25,507 bases of DNA, from assembly GCA_040079795.1 (NCBI GenBank), contig JBEBJQ010000062.1, positions 1 to 25,507 on the forward strand. Direction: 5' to 3'. The DNA is from SXIZ01 sp040079795. GTDB lineage: Bacteria > Pseudomonadota > Gammaproteobacteria > Methylococcales > Methylomonadaceae. The position numbers were made by a program, and so were the translations under genes. The notes under the pieces were generated by a model. That model was not told the DNA's origin and made no database searches. It saw nothing but the letters and a program-made list of their open reading frames with translations. This document shows positions 22,730-25,507 of this stretch, one piece after another (position 1 is the first letter of the stretch; each line of letters starts with the position of its first letter).

Positions 22730-22890
22730 GAGTAGCGCCCAGTCCTTACGGAGGTATAAACCGTTTTTAAATAATTAGCGTAGCACCTTACACGGGATGG
22801 CATTATAAAGGATATAGCGTTGCAAAGCACGGGCACTCAGTTATATACCAAAATAGGTAGGAAATGAGTATTTTCGTATCTCCGCGCTCT

Positions 22891-23034
22891 AACGGGTGCC
22901 GGAATCCAGGCTACAGGGATGTATCGGCGCTTGCCATCCTTGGCACTGGATACCCGCTTCCCGGCGGGTATGACGCATTTTTGTGCTTCAGTTGCCAATA
23001 AAACTCCCTAATTCAAGTTTTAAATTGGTTATGC
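22891..23034 (-). repeat. Interspersed intergenic repeat, copy 3 (inverted)
   Basis: This is the reverse complement of copy 1 with only scattered differences over about 145 bases, including GGATACCCGCTTCCCGGCGG, GTTGCCAATAAAACTCCCTA and GCCGGAATCCAGGCTACAGG. It occupies the middle of the 671-base gap between mrcA and pilV. The rest of that gap (23035-23305) is AT-rich and must hold the pilV promoter; no clear sigma-54 or sigma-70 site could be assigned there. Confidence 0.87.
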
Positions 23035-23305
23035 ACTTGTTATACGAATTCACCACTTAAATTACCCGGCAGGATTTTTTAGCGTAATCCCTTCACCTAC
23101 GCCCTCCGCAAATCTTGCGTAACCAAAAACGGCTGATGCCGGTTTTTTTGTTTATTTTGTTGCATTACGTCACAAAATCACCTTGTTTAATAACAAATTT
23201 TAGGGTTATTTCACAGTTCCTGATAGCGGGCTTTGGTAAGTCTAAAAATATCTACTAAGCTTTGCCCAAGTAAATGGTTTTTTTTACAGAAATTGGGGGC
23301 ATAGC

Positions 23306-23815
23306 ATGTCGAGGTCAGATTTTCAGGGTGCCAAAGGATTTACGCTGGTTGAAGTATTAGTGTCAATGATTATCCTGGCAATCGGTTTGTTGGGCTTGGC
23401 CTCGATGCAGACGCTGGCTTTAAAAGATAATCAGGATGCGTTTTTTTATGCGCAAGCCTCTTCATTGGCTTACGAAATGAGTGACCGCATGAAGGCGAAT
23501 ACCCCAAACACAGCCCCACCCTGGCAAAGTGCAACTATACCGACTGCCGCTGCAAGCTGTGCTTTTGATAATGTTTGTAATACGGTTATGGGTTGTACCC
23601 CAGCCGCTATGGCGTCATACGATTACTGTGCCTGGAAAGAAAATGTAAACAGCAGGATTGGTACGACCGCGACGGCGGTGGTTGAGGCAAGTCCAATTAC
23701 CGGTGGGGTGTGTACCGGGGACTCTACCAGGCGCTGTTTAACCATCAGTTGGGATCGTAATAAGCAACTCGGCGCAAGTGCCACTAACGACTTTCAATTG
23801 GAAATCACCCCATGA
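23306..23815 (+). CDS. pilV: Type IV pilus minor pilin PilV
   Basis: This 169-residue prepilin belongs to the PilV type. The leader MSRSDFQGAKG is followed by the prepilin peptidase site G11|F12 and the conserved hydrophobic N-terminal helix FTLVEVLVSMIILAIGLLGL, with Glu at mature position +5. The continuation ASMQTLALKDNQ...AYEMSDRMKAN is characteristic of PilV. The globular domain has six cysteines, so disulfides are likely. Minor pilins PilV, PilW, PilX, PilE and FimU form the priming tip complex for type IV pili. It is the first gene of a tight operon, with its stop overlapping the pilW start by 4 bases (ATGA). GGGGG at 23295-23299 is a plausible ribosome binding site. Confidence 0.93.
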   Translation: MSRSDFQGAKGFTLVEVLVSMIILAIGLLGLASMQTLALKDNQDAFFYAQASSLAYEMSDRMKANTPNTAPPWQSATIPTAAASCAFDNVCNTVMGCTPAAMASYDYCAWKENVNSRIGTTATAVVEASPITGGVCTGDSTRRCLTISWDRNKQLGASATNDFQLEITP

Positions 23816-24765
23816 ATAAACAGCAACGCGGTTTGACCTTGATTGAATTAATGATCAGCATGGTGCTCAGTTTGGGGCTTATTGCGGGTATCAGCAGCCT
23901 GTTTTTGCAAATGCAAAAAAGTAACAAAGTCCAACGTGGCCTAAGTGCGATGGCAGATGATAGCAGTTATGTGCAGGAAGTTTTGCAAAAGGAAATGCGT
24001 AGTATTGGCCGCTTAAGAAGCCGTTCTGACACCAATGGCACAAATGAGCAGGTGTTTTTAAATCCACCGGGTGATGTTCTGGGCTCTAGCCTTGATTTAT
24101 TGCAGGGTGAATATATTAAAGGTAATGACACGTCACCCGAAAATGATTCATTTGTGATGCGCTATCAATTATTGGATGCAAACGATTTAAGGCGTACAGG
24201 TAACCCCAGTAATGGCAGCTCTCCTTGTACGCAAGATGTTTTGATGGATGACACCGACCCGATAGATCCAGCGGCACCGGCAGGTGCAAAAGCGGGTGAT
24301 CCGGCATCGGTGGTACATATTGTAAACGTGTATTTTTATCTTAATGGCAACACTTTATCTTGTTTGGCGCAAAGACACTTGGTAACTGTTGGCAGTCCTG
24401 GAACTTCGCAATGTATTAAAAACTGTAATGTTCCAGGTAGTGATACTGATTTCACCCATTCCTCAACACCTATTCCAATCATAGGCAATGTCGTCAGGCT
24501 GTTGTTAGATTATGGTGTAGATACAGATGCGGACAATGCAGCCAATTACTACGTAAAGGCTCCCGATGTTGATGTGGGGGCCAATCATTGGAGTGATGTG
24601 GTGAGTGTCCGTATGACTGTGGTGGTTAGAAGTGAAGACAAATTTATCAGGGATAGCGCCGTGGCTTATAAGCTTGACGGGGTTGACGAGACCCCCGCTG
24701 ATGATCAGCACCAATTATATAAGGTTTTTACCACCACCATTGCCCTGCGCAATCAACTAATGTGA
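23812..24765 (+). CDS. pilW: Type IV pilus minor pilin PilW
   Basis: This 317-residue prepilin has the short leader MNKQQRG, cleavage at G7|L8 and helix LTLIELMISMVLSLGLIAGI. Glu is at +5, and Leu replaces the usual Phe at +1, as is common in PilW. The SSLFLQMQKSNKVQRGLSAM and LQKEMRSIGRL regions are typical of PilW. The rest is a large beta-rich head domain with several cysteines. It overlaps pilV by 4 bases at its start and reaches the start region of pilX at its end, which indicates translational coupling. Confidence 0.92.
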   Translation: MNKQQRGLTLIELMISMVLSLGLIAGISSLFLQMQKSNKVQRGLSAMADDSSYVQEVLQKEMRSIGRLRSRSDTNGTNEQVFLNPPGDVLGSSLDLLQGEYIKGNDTSPENDSFVMRYQLLDANDLRRTGNPSNGSSPCTQDVLMDDTDPIDPAAPAGAKAGDPASVVHIVNVYFYLNGNTLSCLAQRHLVTVGSPGTSQCIKNCNVPGSDTDFTHSSTPIPIIGNVVRLLLDYGVDTDADNAANYYVKAPDVDVGANHWSDVVSVRMTVVVRSEDKFIRDSAVAYKLDGVDETPADDQHQLYKVFTTTIALRNQLM

Positions 24766-24773
24766 GCATTACC

Positions 24774-25460
24774 ATGAAACGATTAGTTTTTAATAAACAA
24801 CGCGGTGCGGTACTGGCTTTTAGTTTGGTGATGTTGCTATTGTTGACCTTGGTGAGTATTAGCATGATCCGTCAAAACAAGGCGCAGATTAATATCGCCA
24901 GCAATGCAGGGCAACAAGTTAAGGCGTTTGCGACGGTTGAAACCGCCTTGCTGCAAACGCAAGCCATCTTGGAGCCTATGCGTTATGTTGGCACGGCTCC
25001 TTATCCGGCGGCAACCAGGCATTGCCGCGCGAATAACCCAATTGATGAAGGGGATACTATTGCAGGCTTGCCTACCGGTGTTACAGCAGTAGTGAGGGGA
25101 GTTTATTGTATATCTGATTATGTTGACCCAGATGGCGCTGGACCGCGTCGCGCAACCGGTAATGAAGCACGCTGTCTTTATACCGAGGGAGCTCGAAATT
25201 TGGTTGTGGGGAGTGTTGTGGCTGCCAATCCTTCAGCAACGCCACCGGTAGCAGCCGTGCCGTCAATTGATAATGTTAATGCGTGTAGCAGGCTAGATCA
25301 TGCGGGGGGATGGGTTGCAGGGCCGCAACCGGTTCCTAATCCCCGCTGCCAAATCGAAGTATATACCCTAAATGTAACAATGGTTGATGCGATAACCAAT
25401 GCTGAGCGTACTGTTGAATCGAAATTTGAAATTGACTGTTCGAATGATTTTAATCCGTAA
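24774..25460 (+). CDS. pilX: Type IV pilus assembly protein PilX
   Basis: This 228-residue protein has an N-terminal PilX-type signal: MKRLVFNKQRG followed by AVLAFSLVMLLLLTLVSISM. As in PilX and its GspK counterpart, the Glu at mature position +5 is absent, fitting a tip minor pilin. ATG 24774 is chosen; an in-frame GTG at 24762 would overlap the pilW stop (GTGA) and add four residues, and cannot be excluded. The head domain has six or seven cysteines. The next operon members (commonly pilY1 and pilE) would lie beyond the window. Confidence 0.88.
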   Translation: MKRLVFNKQRGAVLAFSLVMLLLLTLVSISMIRQNKAQINIASNAGQQVKAFATVETALLQTQAILEPMRYVGTAPYPAATRHCRANNPIDEGDTIAGLPTGVTAVVRGVYCISDYVDPDGAGPRRATGNEARCLYTEGARNLVVGSVVAANPSATPPVAAVPSIDNVNACSRLDHAGGWVAGPQPVPNPRCQIEVYTLNVTMVDAITNAERTVESKFEIDCSNDFNP

Positions 25461-25507
25461 ACGATTGTAATAAAGAATAAATCTATTTGGCGAGTAGGGT
25501 AGGGTGG
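25461..25507. other. Start of intergenic region after pilX, cut by window end
   Basis: Only 47 bases are visible. The last bases, GAGTAGGGTAGGGTGG, could be the start of a dispersed repeat of the kind seen at 8755, or simply leader sequence of the next pilus gene. Nothing firmer can be said. Confidence 0.3.

Noticed and set aside
23126..23149. Terminator-like AAAACGGC-TGAT-GCCGGTTTTTTT in the mrcA-pilV gap
   Set aside because: The stem has only four contiguous GC pairs, and no gene on the plus strand ends nearby that would need it.

Overview
The window looks like a chromosomal segment of a gammaproteobacterium, most likely a methanotroph-type member of Methylococcales. That placement is an inference from four things: the VPLPA-type PEP-CTERM protein, the ClpB/CysI/NhaD sequences, the large secreted repeat proteins, and the dispersed hairpin repeats between genes. 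No rRNA or other taxonomic marker is present to settle it.

Layout. Positions 1-1136 are the trailer-side end of a CRISPR array with type I-C-like repeats: 18 identical 32-base repeats, leader and cas genes off the left edge. An aldo/keto reductase follows (1267-2115), then a short probable gene remnant, a convergent VPLPA-CTERM secreted protein (2236-2736, minus) and clpB (3175-5751) behind a near-consensus sigma-32 promoter. Positions 6156-13646 are a same-strand run of three secreted proteins: an Ig-like repeat protein of about 860 residues, an InlB-B-repeat protein of about 1315 residues ending in a DUF1566/Lcl domain, and a small stand-alone DUF1566 protein. The two large proteins share a distinctive C-terminal module. 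On the minus strand, cysI (siroheme sulfite reductase) and its DUF934 partner overlap as an operon (13709-15794). nhaD (Na+/H+ antiporter), an ampG-like permease, xth (exonuclease III, minus) and rpmE (ribosomal protein L31) follow. mrcA (PBP1A, minus) lies next, and the window ends in the minor-pilin genes pilV-pilW-pilX, cut off just after pilX.

How the genes relate. Most of the right half is housekeeping: sulfur assimilation, sodium/pH homeostasis, murein synthesis and recycling, base-excision repair and type IV pilus assembly. The left half is accessory: adaptive immunity, sorted surface proteins and large secreted repeat proteins. Intergenic regions carry several small repeats: a family of about 150 bases in three copies (one inverted), two related hairpins built on AGACGCAA arms, and hairpins of the GTAGGTTGGGC type.

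The most unusual single observation is a pair of CRISPR spacers (553-587 and 945-976) whose first 20 bases are exact reverse complements. They therefore address the same target segment from opposite strands. No complete undescribed defence or biosynthetic system is visible here.
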